From: Plectrocnemia conspersa
Taxonomy: Eukaryota; Arthropoda; Insecta; Trichoptera; Polycentropodidae
Reading direction: 5' to 3'
Length of the DNA: 64,000 bases
Assembly: GCA_009617715.1 (NCBI GenBank)
Contig: VTFK01000340.1
Location: forward strand, 62,001 to 126,000
The position numbers and the translations under genes are program-made. Under the pieces are notes generated by a model. That model saw only the letters and a program-made list of their open reading frames with translations, did no database searches and had not been told where the DNA came from. Shown here piece by piece: positions 12,430 through 25,719 of the stretch (position 1 is the stretch's first letter; the number at the start of each line of letters is the position of its first letter).

Positions 12430-15400
12430 GACATTAATATAGCATATTTTAGTATTGAAAAAATAGATATTAGATATTATTTGCTTCACACAAAATAATT
12501 TTAGTGTATTTATTACACAAATTGTGTTTAAATATAAACATCACATGAATATGTTCTCACGGTTAGTGTAAAATAGTATTTTTATGTAAAAATATCGGAT
12601 TATGTGAATTTTTGCATTGTGACACACCGAAGCGCCCAATTGTTATGTTTATGGCCAAAATTATATAACACAGCTATTAAAAAAACACATATGAGTGTAG
12701 TGTGGTATAATTAAATATGTGTGTGTGCGTGTACGAAATTATAACAATCAAAATATATGTTTGGATAAGTATTGCATAATAATAAAAAAATATTCTCATA
12801 TTTAAAAAATCTATTGTTATCTTTAATCAAAATGAACCGGATATGATTTAATTTACATTTATTTATTATATTTTTTAATAAGACTAAAATTTCCACTTAA
12901 TTTTTTTAATATTAATAGTAAAAAACCCTTTATTTATGTATTAATAATTTATAAAATATATAATTTTTTTTAAACACAGTAAATTTGAAAAAAATATGAA
13001 TCGGTTTTTAAAAATGACTAATATGCAAATAAAACTTTTATCAAACTTTCTAAATAATAAAAATCAATTTATAGAAACCAATCTTAAATAAATCCTAATA
13101 TATTCTAATTTATTCCGATCTTTATGGATATATCAGCATATTCTAGGCGCCGTCTTGGTTAATTAAAAATGCATCGATAACGTTTGTGTAGTAAGTGAGA
13201 AACGATTGTTACTACTTCGGTACATGTTAATTAGAACACAAATCATTAGAAGTTTTATGTCGCGCTCTCCGTCAATTAGAAGTTTGATGCAATAGCATTA
13301 TTCTCGTCAAGTTTGATTTAGACTTTAATGCCCCATTGAAAAGTGCAAATTGCTACGAATGTGAGAAACTGGAACTTCTCTCTGTTGGCCCAGAACGTGA
13401 GAATGCGGAACGTTTTACGTTTTCAGAGCTAATTATTCATCCGCCGAATTTATTATAAGATTTTAAATTATGCTTCAATATGCTTTGTCTTACACGAAAT
13501 ACAATGGAAAACAATCGTACAAGTCCAATGCTTTCGTTTGTATATTTATCAAAAATAATAAAGTAAAAAATGGCAATCGTTCACAGTTATGCAATTGGAA
13601 TTGATACAAAAAAGATTGCTTTCAAAAAAGACACGTAATTCAACAGTTTTGAGGAAAAGAAGAAAAATATCTATAACCACAGATTGTAAATATTTTCATG
13701 ATATAATACATAATTGAGCTTTACGTATTGACTATTAAAAATCATATTTTGGATGTAAGAAATATAAAAATATAAAAATTATATTCATAAAATAAATTAA
13801 TTATCGTATAGGTTTGTACAATATTTACAATATTTTTTTAATATCCTCATCATGGACCTCCATAAAATTTTTAAACATGTGAACGATTTTTTTAATTCAA
13901 AATCCCTGCTCTATTTTTCAGCACCTAACGCGCGCATTGTTTCCGATAAATATTTTTTACAACAGATCAGAATCTTGTTTGTTTATAAAATAATCGGTAA
14001 GTGAGTTCATTAGTAGCAACGGATGGCCTTTTACATAATTTCTTTTATATAAAATTACTGCCATAAGCAGATTTACGTTGGCGATTAATTTCACCAAAAG
14101 TCCATTTTTTACGTTAAACAAATAATCAAAGCCATTTTAAGCACTCACTTCAAAAACAACATTCCTGCGACAAGGCCTGGCAAACTCTACTACATCACTA
14201 AGACTAGCGGAAATGACAATATAAACTGAGTTATATAAGCACTTCAATTGTTAATGCCCTTGATTCTCATATTTTTTTAATATCAACCGTATATTTTTTT
14301 TTCAATTTGTATTCAAAATTTAAGATCAATGAAATTCTAGTAATAATCTTACTTCGAACTATAATTTATTAGTTAGGTTATATAATTCGTTAAAGTTTAA
14401 CGTAAAGAGATTTAAAATAAAAATAGTAATGAATACCAATTCAATTGTATTTTATTTAATTATTTCTTGCGCAACAATTAGATTACTATCTAACACGTGG
14501 TTTACGAGTATAGATATTTTTCTTTCGCACGTATATAAAAAGCGAATGCTTAGTTAAATATTGAACTAATCGCATTATTTTATTAAATTATATTATAAAA
14601 ATATATATATTTAAAATAAATTTATTTATACTAAAATTTAAAAAAATTTAATAATGTATATTTTTTAAATGGACTTTAAAGAGCTTGATATATTTTAATC
14701 TTACATTAAATTTATACATACATATATGTACATATAATATAAACGAGGGATGTTTTAAAATTTTAATTTTTTGTATGCAGTGTGTGTTTAAAATGGCTAT
14801 GTAATTTATTAATCATGCAAGATATGACACTTTTTTTCTATGCGTGAGAATTATTTTGTTTCTGTATATGAAAATGGTGGTATCGCCGATGAATTTATCG
14901 CCGATGAATTTGTAAAAAAAAATCAAAGAAAAAATTGTTTTGATTGACTTTTCATGATCAATGAACTTTATAAACACTGGCAATAAGTGTTAAATTGCTC
15001 TATATTAAATAGTAGCTGCCCCAAAATCAAGAATCTGGGTTCACTAAATGCATGTTGAATATTTACTTTACTAATATCCCTCGTACTTATATGATTACTA
15101 TCATATCGCTATTGATGGCACTAGCTATTCACACATTTGCTACTCACGCCCTTTTAAAACCAAGGGGTGTGAAGGAATGTGCTTTGAAGTATCATAATTG
15201 CCATTCGTGATGATGATGATAAACGTGTCTACTCGAGCAATACGAAAAAAATGACATTCCTTTTGTCGCCGAGGCGATCTCCTTGATGATGTTGAAAGCC
15301 GCTGGAAAGAAAGCAAAACACTAATTGCGGTGGCAGTAGTTTTTTTTCTGTCTTCGGAATAACGAAGGCGAAACTGTCTAGTCCCCGACCAGTTTTAAAG

Positions 15401-18179
15401 ACATGAAATTGAAAAGTGCATTATACTTTTGATTGAATAAAAAATACATGAATATTTATAATATTATACATACATTTTATCAGATGTTTATAAAACATTT
15501 GAACGGATTCAAGTCTGACCACAACGTTCGTGATCGAAAGAAAGACAACCCGATTAAATGAAATTACACTTTGACTTCTTTGTACCCGGATGCAGCAGAG
15601 CTGAACTCGAAATAAAACCTTTCTTCTCACGTGATGAAATAAGATTAGCGAGCGTGTGTTTTTACGGTTAAAATTTGATAATCAGTCGTAGCGTGCATTA
15701 AATTAGACACAGAAGTTTTTAATATCCAGATTTTTTATTGTAAAAAATATGCATCGCTTTCTCTTGTAGTTCATTATCATTTTTAAATGTATTGGTAACA
15801 TGTTTAATAATAAATAAAATAAAATAAAAATGCAATTTGCCCGTGAATCAATAAATAATTTAATGATTTCACTTTCTTTTGTAGATATTTTCTATATTAA
15901 TGATCACTAATGATATCCCGGCAACGTTAATTATACATCTTTCAATACCCCAAAGAGCTAATATTTTATTATTTTATAAAAAATAGGAAAGTAACTAAAA
16001 TGGCCCATTTTATTATTGTAAATTACAATGCAATGTCACATTTTTAATAAATCCTCAAAAAGAAGCAAAATGTTTCTAGTTAAAGTTCTACGAAATATTC
16101 CATTGAGCTATCAGCGCTCGTCAGCAATAATTACAATTTTATTAAATAATAAATTTATATTTATACAAATTTAAATAATAAAAAATATAAAAAATAAACA
16201 TTTTTGGGTTTTGGAACGAATCAACTTAAGTTTTCATTATTATTATTATGGGGAATTTCGCTTTGCTATAGAATTGTTTTGAAATAAGAGCACGTATACA
16301 GAAGTTCTACTGTATCTATAATTATTTAAGTTTTCCTTTTTTATTTTTCTAAATAAGTAATAAATGCAAATTTGTGTTACTGAATATTTCATATTACTTA
16401 GTTAATATATACGCCAAATATAAAACAATAATGAAGGAGAAAGCAATAACATAATTATATACAAGAAAATCTATTAACAGGAATATTTTTATACCTACAT
16501 ATGTATTTGTTATTACTATTAAGTATTTACTAAGCCTTGCTTCATTATAATACTAAGTTATATCTTTATGGTATTTTAATATTTTATTTGCTTTAAGATT
16601 ATATCAAACCATTTGAATTATACAAATTTAAGTGTCACATTAAATTTAAAATATCATTAGTTATGAAAATATTGCTGTACTAACCCAAAATATAATAAAC
16701 AATCTCATAAATTTTCATATTGTAAGAGTGCCTTTTAAAATCGATGAAAACAATAAACTGCTAATTTCACAAGTTGCACGTTAACAAATTGACAGTCGGT
16801 CCTCAGCTTACTAAGGTGTCTTAATGTCCGAATCGTGGATCGTTGATTTGTCAGGGTTGTCGTTAAAACGCCAGATAGTCGCTCAATAATAACATCACCA
16901 TCTGCGGCGAGCGTGATGAGGATTATAAATTAAAATTGATGACTCAATGAATCCGAGGATCGGCTGATTAATTGTACCTATAGTAGGGTAATTGAATTTG
17001 AGATTCAGACCCTCGCTCCTGCAAGAGTTCTCCGAGACTCAGACCTTGATTCAATTCTAGAGTTATCTAAAGTGATGCAACCGAGCCGGTACACAGTCAT
17101 CGTGGTGCAGAATTTCAAAAACAAACCCAAACTCACGATTTTCATCATCGGAGGCAGTTGTTTACTGCATAGACTCGGAGACTATAAACCGTTACACAGA
17201 TCATGCAAAACGAAAGCAATCGGTGGACAGTACGAGTTGTTGCTAATGTCATTTTTTTTTATATAATATGTATGTAGTTTATCTCGGAAGGTTCATTTGA
17301 ATACTTGACCGAATCAACAGTGAGTCTCGTTCTCACGGTGATATAATTGAATGATCTTGTTACGCGGATTCCGAGAGATGAACGCAGAATACATATATTG
17401 CATGTTATATATGTTTCTGTCGTTGAGCCATGAAAATTGCAATAAACAATGTTATTTATATGTAAAGTGTGCATAAATCAAATTTAAACTACATTTACAA
17501 TGTACATATTTCAATAATAGAGTTTCTAAACTGTATATTATATTATATAAACACATGGACTTCGTTAACTTGAGTAATTACTATATTTGCAATCGGCTTT
17601 TAGGCGTCATATATGCCATGCAAAAATCTAAAAAACTTACTTTTACCTTATTTTTTTATGTTTTTTATTTATATAGTATTAAACATTCAAAGACAATGTT
17701 AAATAACATTTATTCGTATAATACAAATTTGTTAAATACGTCCTTAAATATAGTCATTGAAGTTATGGTTTTTTAATCATCAATAGTATGGTGTTTTAAT
17801 CGACAATCGTGGAAATATTAAAATTTACGAAAAGAATAGCAGTCTATGTTTATGCATTTTTCACAATATATTTAATTGCCTTTTAATTTTTTTTTTTTAT
17901 AATAAATGTCACATTGGCGCCACTGTAAATGTGTCATGATGAGAATAATCAAAACCCACATACATTTGCCAAATATTAAAAAAATCAATAGCACATATAA
18001 AATGATTAAAAACAGGAAAATGTACATTAATATTATAGTTACTTGTTACTACCTTGAATAATAAATATTATTTAAACTAACAATAGTAGTAATTAAATAA
18101 CAACTTCTAACTCGTGGTTCATTATTGTTAATTGAACCGAATTTGCTCTCAATTTTTTCTTTCAAAAACTCCGAGCTGG
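12430..18179. other. Noncoding region with three higher-complexity islands
   Basis: No gene is supportable. Three islands stand out from AT-rich sequence. Block 13140-13480 has several TAATTA homeodomain-type words, 15210-15640 is an island with a minus open frame of 69 codons, and 16790-17480 is a CpG-containing block. All lack recognisable protein similarity and could be enhancers. A short direct repeat of ATCGCCGATGAATTT occurs at about 14882-14910. Confidence 0.45.
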
Positions 18180-18187
18180 CTTTCTAC

Positions 18188-18359
18188 AAGGCGCGTATGG
18201 TGAGATACATTCCCTTTCGCTCGCTCGCGTGTTAAGTGACGAGCGTGAATGAGAGATAAGGGGGTGCGAAACGCATGTAACGTACACTCTTATCTCTCAC
18301 TCACTCTCGTCACTTAACACCAGCGAACGAAAGGGAAAGTATCTCATGGTACGCGCCTG
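18188..18359. mobile_element. hAT-type MITE with long terminal inverted repeats
   Basis: This 172-bp fold-back element starts AAGGCGCGTATGGTGAGA and ends as the inverse of CAGGCGCGTACCATGAGA. The arms match over about 70 bp each, including TTCCCTTTCG, GTGTTAAGTGACGAG and GAGAGATAAG, leaving only a short loop. The flanks are CTTTCTAC on the left and TTTTCTAC on the right, an 8-bp target-site duplication with one mismatch, which points to the hAT superfamily. No coding capacity. Confidence 0.85.
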
Positions 18360-18484
18360 TTTTCTACCTTCTGTGTGGTTGTCCAAATAATCGTTTTATT
18401 ATATAAGTATCCGTTAAAGCAAGACCTTCGTTAATTTTTTAACTTTTTATTATTTGGTTTTCCTGGCGTTACATATTACTTTAT

Positions 18485-18780
18485 GTATTATTGTAACAAG
18501 AGCATCACCTCCATACTTGAGCAGCTCTACGTTATAATTTTGTCCACCCCTGATGCTTTGTGATTTTTCAAGCTTTTCATAGGTTATTTTTCTTATTCAA
18601 TTGTGGGATCATCAACGTTTACTTCTGCTTCTTGGATACAATTTTGCTCCTCTACGGAACATATAAGATTTTCAAGGAGCTCGTAGCATCTTCCTGTGAT
18701 TTCGTTTTTTTCTATTAGGATTTTTTTTCTTATTTTTGCAGGCATTGAACCGTGGTTCTAAGGATTTTGTATGATCTCTG
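18485..18780 (-). mobile_element. RTE-like non-LTR retrotransposon relic (RT N-terminal part)
   Basis: Minus-strand translation gives KIRKKILIEKN in the 5' part. It then gives NHKASGVDKI, a stop plus frameshift, and ELLKYGGDALVTII. This matches the linker and first RT motif of RTE-clade elements (family form NKAxGxDGIPAELLKxGG). Stops and frameshifts show that it is dead. The clade assignment is from motif recall only. Confidence 0.75.
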
Positions 18781-18789
18781 ATTTTGCTA

Positions 18790-20575
18790 CCCCACAAAAT
18801 ATTTATAAAATGAATAATCAAATAATGTCATATTTATAGTGAAAATATTATACTTATTATTTAAATATATAATTAAATATACTAAAAAATATTATTTAAA
18901 TAATTCCATTTATATGTTTTTAATGCGCTAATATGATTTAATGTTTATTGTACAAATACTAACTGATTTATGAATATAATAAATGTAAAAATCATTTTTG
19001 TAAATTTAATTTTATTAAAAAAATAATTAACTTTTATGTCTTTGAATAAATTACAGCTAGTTTAGAAATACACGTAAACATATTAATCGAATACATCATA
19101 TTAATCTTAATATATCTATGTATGAATATTCACATTTTTTTGTAGCATAAAAATTAATATAATAAATAAAAAAATATTTTTTTAAAAAAAATCTGTAAAA
19201 AAATATAAATGATACAAAAATACGTATTTATTTACGTAACAATTTTTTATATTAAACTCTTTTATTATTGTTTTAAACACATGTCATTACACGTTTGCTA
19301 CTAATAATACATTTGAAAAAATTATGTTTTTGCACATTTATCATTCACTACATTAGTAAAGTCAAACATACGTACATATACAAATACATATGTATATCCG
19401 AAAAGATCACTAGGAAATGGACAACGCTAAATTGTTTTAAAACAATATTAACCCAAATTACATCTGTACATTTCCGGATGATTTCAAAGTACATATAAAT
19501 CGCTAATGTTCTAACTATGACCCAGTTAGTGTGGCTTATGTTATAAGTTAACTATGAGAAATTATGGCAAAAACGCAAAAAACAGTTCGTTCACCATTCT
19601 TTGTCAGAAAATAAAAATAAAAACTGGTTTATTATTATAATGACTCTCAAGGTAATCGACTAATTTTTATTATTTATTATTATTATTAAATATTAAAAGC
19701 ATTTCTCTCGTAATAATTTCAATATATTTTATTTTACATACATTTCCATCTCAAACCATGTAATACCCAACAATTCTCTTGATGTCACTTAACGTTCATA
19801 AGAAGGTACTGTTTTTATGGCAACGGTAATGACTTTCATTTAAGATTTTTTTTATGTTAGATAGTCGCAATCGACTATCAAAAAAATATTTCATAATTCG
19901 CGTAGTGTCCAGTGTACGTAAATATACAAGAATTATGTAATCAAATAAACTTTAAAGTTCTAACTGTATAAAGGCTATTTTACAGTTAAGATTATTACTA
20001 CACTATAACGCCCCGCGGTTTCTTCAGATATCTACAACAATATGTTTGTGTCCGAGGTTTATCGGTGTAATTAAATTAATCCGGTTTCTTCTTTCAAAAC
20101 ATTGCAAAGTGAAATTTTGTTTTTGTGTTTTTTGTTCACTCTCCTCTTCGGTCTGTGGTTTCATTCATTACGTTCGGGTGAGCTGATAAAAAATGACAGC
20201 GACTCGTACAACATTTTTCACTTCGCCATATTTGTGAATCACTACCGAATTTCATCCAATTTTAACATGTATTAATGGCAAAATTTTGTAATTTTATAAG
20301 ACATTATGCTTTAATACAACATAATATAATCAGCGACTTATCAATAATCTTTTTATTAATGATCTTACACATTTATTTTGTAACATGTTTAATTTATAGC
20401 AAAATTTTTCATGTTATTATATCGATGATAAATCATTTAAGGCACTAAGAGTGAAAACTTAAATCGATTTATTATGTAAAATACACATTGTAAGCATGTG
20501 ATGATGTGTATAAAATAATCTTTAATTTATAACTCATATTCATTTTATTCTTAAATTTTATGTAATATAAAATAA
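18790..20575. other. AT-rich noncoding region
   Basis: Nothing supportable as a gene. A modestly richer patch at 19980-20210 (CCCCGCGG, GGTTTCTTC) has no open frame of note. Confidence 0.55.
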
Positions 20576-20579
20576 AACA

Positions 20580-20762
20580 TTAAATAATATAAAAAATATT
20601 TTTTTATTAATAAATTGCTATATACATAACCAGCAAAATATACCAGTGGTATAATTGCTGATAATACCTATTTTTAATTTTAAACGTGTCTGAGAAGATC
20701 ATATTAAGTTATTATAATATAATTATAATTATAGGTTTTCTTAGATTTTCCAAATCTCTCGG
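20580..20762 (+). repeat. SINE family A copy
   Basis: Shares the block order of the 10.6-11.6 kb cluster: ATACCAGTGGTATAA, then a shortened TGATAATACCT block, then GTGTCTGAGAAGATC, TTATTATAATATAATTAT, and the tail TTCTTAGATTTTCCAAATC. The B-box region is deleted or decayed. Confidence 0.5.
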
Positions 20763-20769
20763 ATGAATA

Positions 20770-22560
20770 ATTAAAATAAAATTAAGCTTGGTCGTGCATA
20801 GTGACATCTATTGATCTATTGAATCACAGTAAATATTAGATAAACTCAAAATGAATGTCGCTTTTTAATGAAGCAATAAATGTTTATTTTAATTTTAATG
20901 ATTTTACAATATAACTTATTTTTAAATATATAATATATCATAATGAGGATGATAGAATATAAATTTGATTTAGATAGTAACTACGCATTGAAATCTAATA
21001 AAATTATATGTAAATAATTCTATATATTGGTAATAAATAGATCATAAGGACCGAATATAAATCGATCGCATAGAGCATTGCTAAAGATTGAACCAAAATC
21101 TACGGAAAGTGAACGTGTATTTTCTACGACAGGGACATTAAATACAAAAATTAGATACAGGCTTTTAGAGAAGTCGCTTATATTTTTTTAAACAGGTTTT
21201 TTGTCATACACATACAAAAAAGTTGATAAAGAAAACAATCATGTATACACATACATGTATATTTATTATATTTGAATAGTAGTAATATAAAATCTTTATA
21301 TGTATTATATAAATATTCATATTGCATCTACAGTTTTCATTATAAAAAAATATTTATATGCATATATGTATACTATTATCGAATATTACCCGATGGAATT
21401 AATATAACCCCCAGTTGCATTTAACTAGCGCAGTTAAAACCTGCTCTACCTTCGTTCACCGAACTAAAAATACAATGAAATATTTGTCTTTTAAATTCTA
21501 ACAATTAACTGTATAAATGTGTATTTATACTACATATATTTTTAAAACAGTGATTACCAAATAATACTAGCAAATTTTAAATATCAAGGATATACACTTT
21601 CAACTATATTTCATATTACAATATTTTTCCCCTTATTAAACGTGATTATTAATAATGGCCATAAAACCCAATGACTTTTAGTTTTTTATATTAAATTGCT
21701 GTATGTAATAGATAACACACTTTTGTTACCTAATATAGTCATAATGAAGTGGTATAAAACACAGTCATCTCAAAACCGTATTAGCATCCAGTCGAGATGA
21801 ATTTCTTCAAGTTTCGCATTCGTCATAATGACGCAAACTGGTAACGTCTCTCGGAGATAACCAAACCACTGCCTTATTTTAATCCAAAGCGAATGTTCTC
21901 TAATTGCCCTGCAAGACGGCATTCCGAGCCGAGCCGAGATGTGATGTACATCCTGTAAGTTCGGATAAATCACGAGGACCTTCAAAATGGTCCACGAAAA
22001 CGGCCATGAAAAGTCACTGGCGCATTTTTCAACCAGAAGTCATCTCGGATATTGTGAAGTCATCGTTTGCACAATACGCCCACCTGGCGCCGATAACGTA
22101 TACTTTAAATTCTGCTTAGAGACGGTCATTTTTATTGCCTTTGTTGCACATGCCATCTGAGAGATAGCTAATTCTTAATTAAAGGTCAACAAAGTTTGTA
22201 GTGATTCATTCATAATTAATAATTATAGTTTAAAATTTAATATTTTTTATTATATTCTCATAAAGAATCTGAAAATTGCGTGAAAATAGCGATTAGTTAA
22301 TTAGTATTTATATGTGTGATATTTTATATTAAAAAAATCATTCGTGTTGTCTTTTTTTAATGTAATTATTTATAAAGATTATGGTATTTAATTTATTTAT
22401 TTATTTTATTTTATTAATTTATTTAGCTTAATAGCTAATCTTTACATCTATTAAATTTAATAATAATTTAGTTTTAAGTTCTACTTATAAATATTTTTCG
22501 CAAACAATTTTATAAATATTTATTTAAAACATACAAAATTTTTAGGTTACATTAAAATGT
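20770..22560. other. Noncoding region with an island at 21.76-22.20 kb
   Basis: AT-rich except for 21760-22200, a more balanced block open in both directions for about 70 codons. The translations are not recognisable. The block contains CACCTGGCGCC and a TTAATTAAAGGTCA word (AGGTCA nuclear-receptor half-site), so it may be a cis-regulatory block. Confidence 0.4.
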
Positions 22561-22567
22561 AATATAC

Positions 22568-23736
22568 ATATGTGTATTTAAATATAAAGCAATAATTTTT
22601 TAATTTTTTTATTTTGTATATGATAGTGATCTATATAATCTATTAAAACATTTAGTTGGTTTTAAGCTAAGATATACAATTAATATGTTATAGTTATTTT
22701 ATGTGATATATGAACATATACATATATCATAAGAGTTTACTTTTATTTAAGAATCTCATTGCTTATTTTGTAATTTTTTTTTTGTTTATCTAAATTCAAC
22801 ATATTTAAAATAGCCAGTTTAAAATGTAAGATTAATTTTTTTTTGTTATTAAATATTTCTTAATCAAATAATTTGATTTTTAAAAATTTTTTTTCAATAA
22901 ATAAATTCTTAAAAAAGTTTAATTTTTTTCAACAAAATAAATATTTTATATTATATATTTCTATATTAGTGTCACGATAATGTGTCTTCTCGAAATTTTT
23001 TTATGGAAAATCCCAAATCGAGAATTTATGTTTCATAGAACGTTTTTTTGTTGATAATGTTTACGAATATTTTCAAATGTTTTACTATCGCTGCATTTTT
23101 TTATACCACTGCATAAGAAAGAGTGAATCCGTGCCAGATGTTTTATAATATGTAAGCTAGTATTTGAATGACAAAATTGCTCACGATTTTTTTTATCTAC
23201 TTCAATCGTCTTTATGTTTGCTATGATAATTAAGGAACTACAATAATAATTAGATAGTAAAAAACCGCATATGTGTATTTAAAATTAACAATAATTTTTT
23301 AAAAATATGATAGTGATCTATATAAACTATTAAAACATTTAGTTGGTTTTAGCTAAGATATACAATTAATATGTTATAGTTATTTTATGTGATATATGTA
23401 CATATACATATATCATAACTGTTTACTTCGCTAAGAATAAACTTGCTTAGAGTTTTTGCCACAAAGACTCAATAGCCAGTTTAAATGTAAGATTATTTGA
23501 TTTTGTTATTAAATATTGTTTAGTCAAATCTTTGAGATAAAAATAGTTCAATAAATAAATTATAAATAGTACAATTTCAGCGACATAATATATATATATA
23601 CGTGTCACGATAATGTGTCTTCTCGAAATTTTTTTATGGAAAATCCCAAATCGAGAATTTATGTTTCATAGAACGTTTTTTTATTGAAAATGTTTACGAA
23701 TATTTTTAAATGTTTCGCTATCGCTGCATTTTTTTA
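22568..23736 (+). repeat. Direct duplication, two arms of about 0.5 kb
   Basis: Arm 1 (22568-23104) and arm 2 (23269-23736) share long near-identical blocks in the same order. One begins TGATAGTGATCTATATAA (22621 and 23308). Another begins GTGTCACGATAATGTGTC (22971 and 23602) and runs about 130 bp with few differences. Arm 2 is shorter by about 70 bp because of internal deletions. The arms are separated by about 165 bp. This may be a local tandem duplication or two copies of one AT-rich repeat. Confidence 0.85.
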
Positions 23737-23739
23737 TAT

Positions 23740-25530
23740 ATAAAATATATTTTAACAAAATGTTCTATTATTCATCACAATGAAAAAAAAATTGTAGCAA
23801 TTTTTATAATAAACATTAATATATAAAGCCCAAAATATAGCTTAAAATATATAATATAGATAATGATTTATGAATATTCTGTCAAAGAAAACGTGTATAA
23901 AAAAGATTAATTTTAGCAAACGACGCCGACGCTAACTAGAAAATATAACCTTATTAGTACTAGTATACAGCTAAAATTGGGTTGTAGTTTTGGCATTTGG
24001 CATTAAATAATTTAAATAAATGCAGTTGATAGATTATCTTCAGATTTAAAACTAGACGCTTATTTTGATAAAAAATATATTGATAAAAAATATGAACATC
24101 TTAAATTTCTATATCCGACGTGTAAAATAAAAATGACCATTATATAAATCGCAGATCGATTACGAAATAAAACGATAGATTTTCTTCTCGTGTTCATTTT
24201 GAGAGAAAGGAGCGCTTCGTCCGTGAGGTCAACATTGATTCTTTCACCTCAAATTTGAAACATGTGATCTGTCAAAATTATATTTTATTTCCTGAAAATA
24301 ATTACATTTTTTAAATCATCATACAATTGAGCGCATATCTATTCCGCAAAATACACCACAGGAAATCATGGTAACTAATTAAATTTATGCTTTTAATTTA
24401 TACATCCATATATGTGTATCGTGATTATCGATAGTTTTGCATCGAAGCGAGTTGTAATTGAATGCGTGCAGAGCTTTCGTGTCGGTGAAAAAATGAATGA
24501 AGTCAAGATAATGGTAATTGATCTACATAGGTTTATCTTACGTTGACCGACCTTCACCGCTGATACGGGAAGAAAAAAAATAAAATATATGAGAGGTAGA
24601 GAAAATGCTCCATTTATATGTAACACTGGTTAGCCTTCTGCAACGTGAACGATTTATGCTTCACGGCCCTCGATTACTCTTCATTGCTTTTATTTCAAAA
24701 ATCAATAAAATTTAAATGTATAATACGACTGTAAAATTAGCCAACAGTTTTGCTGACTATTTATGGCAAATTAACTAGAACACAACTGCTCTGTTTGAAG
24801 ATGCTTTTGAAGATTGTACGTTTACTTATTACATTGTTTATTATTGTATAAGAATTTTATGTAGTTGAATATAGTATAGGCTAGAAAATCAAAACCATGA
24901 ATTTGGAGGGGTAAAAAAGTTTTTAAATGAGAAAAATTTCATTAGATATTTAAAAATGCAAAAAATATTTATACAACTTAATGAAATTTAATTAATATTG
25001 GTATTTTAATAAAAAATAAATTAAGGATAAAGCACCGAATAAAAAAATATCACATCATTTCAAAGCTCTAACGGAAGTTTAAAATCAACTTTCTTTATAA
25101 ACAGTTTTTACTAAAAAAAATTAACTGTCTTCAGAGGAACCCATAAATTATGTGTCGCTTATATCGCATGTTATTTCCATTTAAAAAACACAATTATTTA
25201 TGATGTTTTTAAACTTTTGTTTCAAGGATAAGATGAATTGTTAAATGTACATGTAAAATTACACGGTTACATGTGATTCAACATATAAATGCGTAACATT
25301 TTATTTATTTATTTTTATGTAAATATGACGTCATAATTTTTATTTTTAAATGTAAAAGTTTAACCTCAAGTTTAAAAATGAAAGAAAATTTCGGTTACTT
25401 CCCACTTATATTGGTATTATAAGAAGCTATGTAACGTATGGACTCAAAATATGGAAAGATAAGAAGCCACAATTTAATTCACGATTTTTTTACAATTTTA
25501 CTTTTTTGAATGAGTGATAAATAAATTAAG
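23740..25530. other. AT-rich noncoding region
   Basis: No supported exon. A small island at 24180-24680 is open for 77 codons on the minus strand but has no recognised domain. Confidence 0.5.
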
Positions 25531-25537
25531 AACGTCT

Positions 25538-25711
25538 AAACCGAATTTTGACCAACAGGAGAGCGGCAAAAACAATTATCCCATCTCGAAAGTCAAAAAT
25601 CCATGTCAAAAGCAATAAAATCGTCACGTCGCCGTTGCTTTTGACGTAAATTTTTGATTTCCGAGAAGGGATAATTGTTTTTGCGCCCTCATATTGACCA
25701 AAATTCGGTTT
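25538..25711. mobile_element. Fold-back MITE with TIRs of about 75 bp
   Basis: The left arm begins AAACCGAATTTTGACCAA and the right arm, inverted, begins AAACCGAATTTTGGTCAA. Both continue through a shared CAAAAACAATTATCCC block, a CTCGRAARTCAAAAAT block and GTCAAAAGCAA. The short centre contains GTCACGTCGCCG. A related 30-bp fragment lies at 34548-34577. Exact ends and target-site duplication are not clear, so the superfamily is left open. Confidence 0.75.
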
Positions 25712-25719
25712 GAGTTCAC

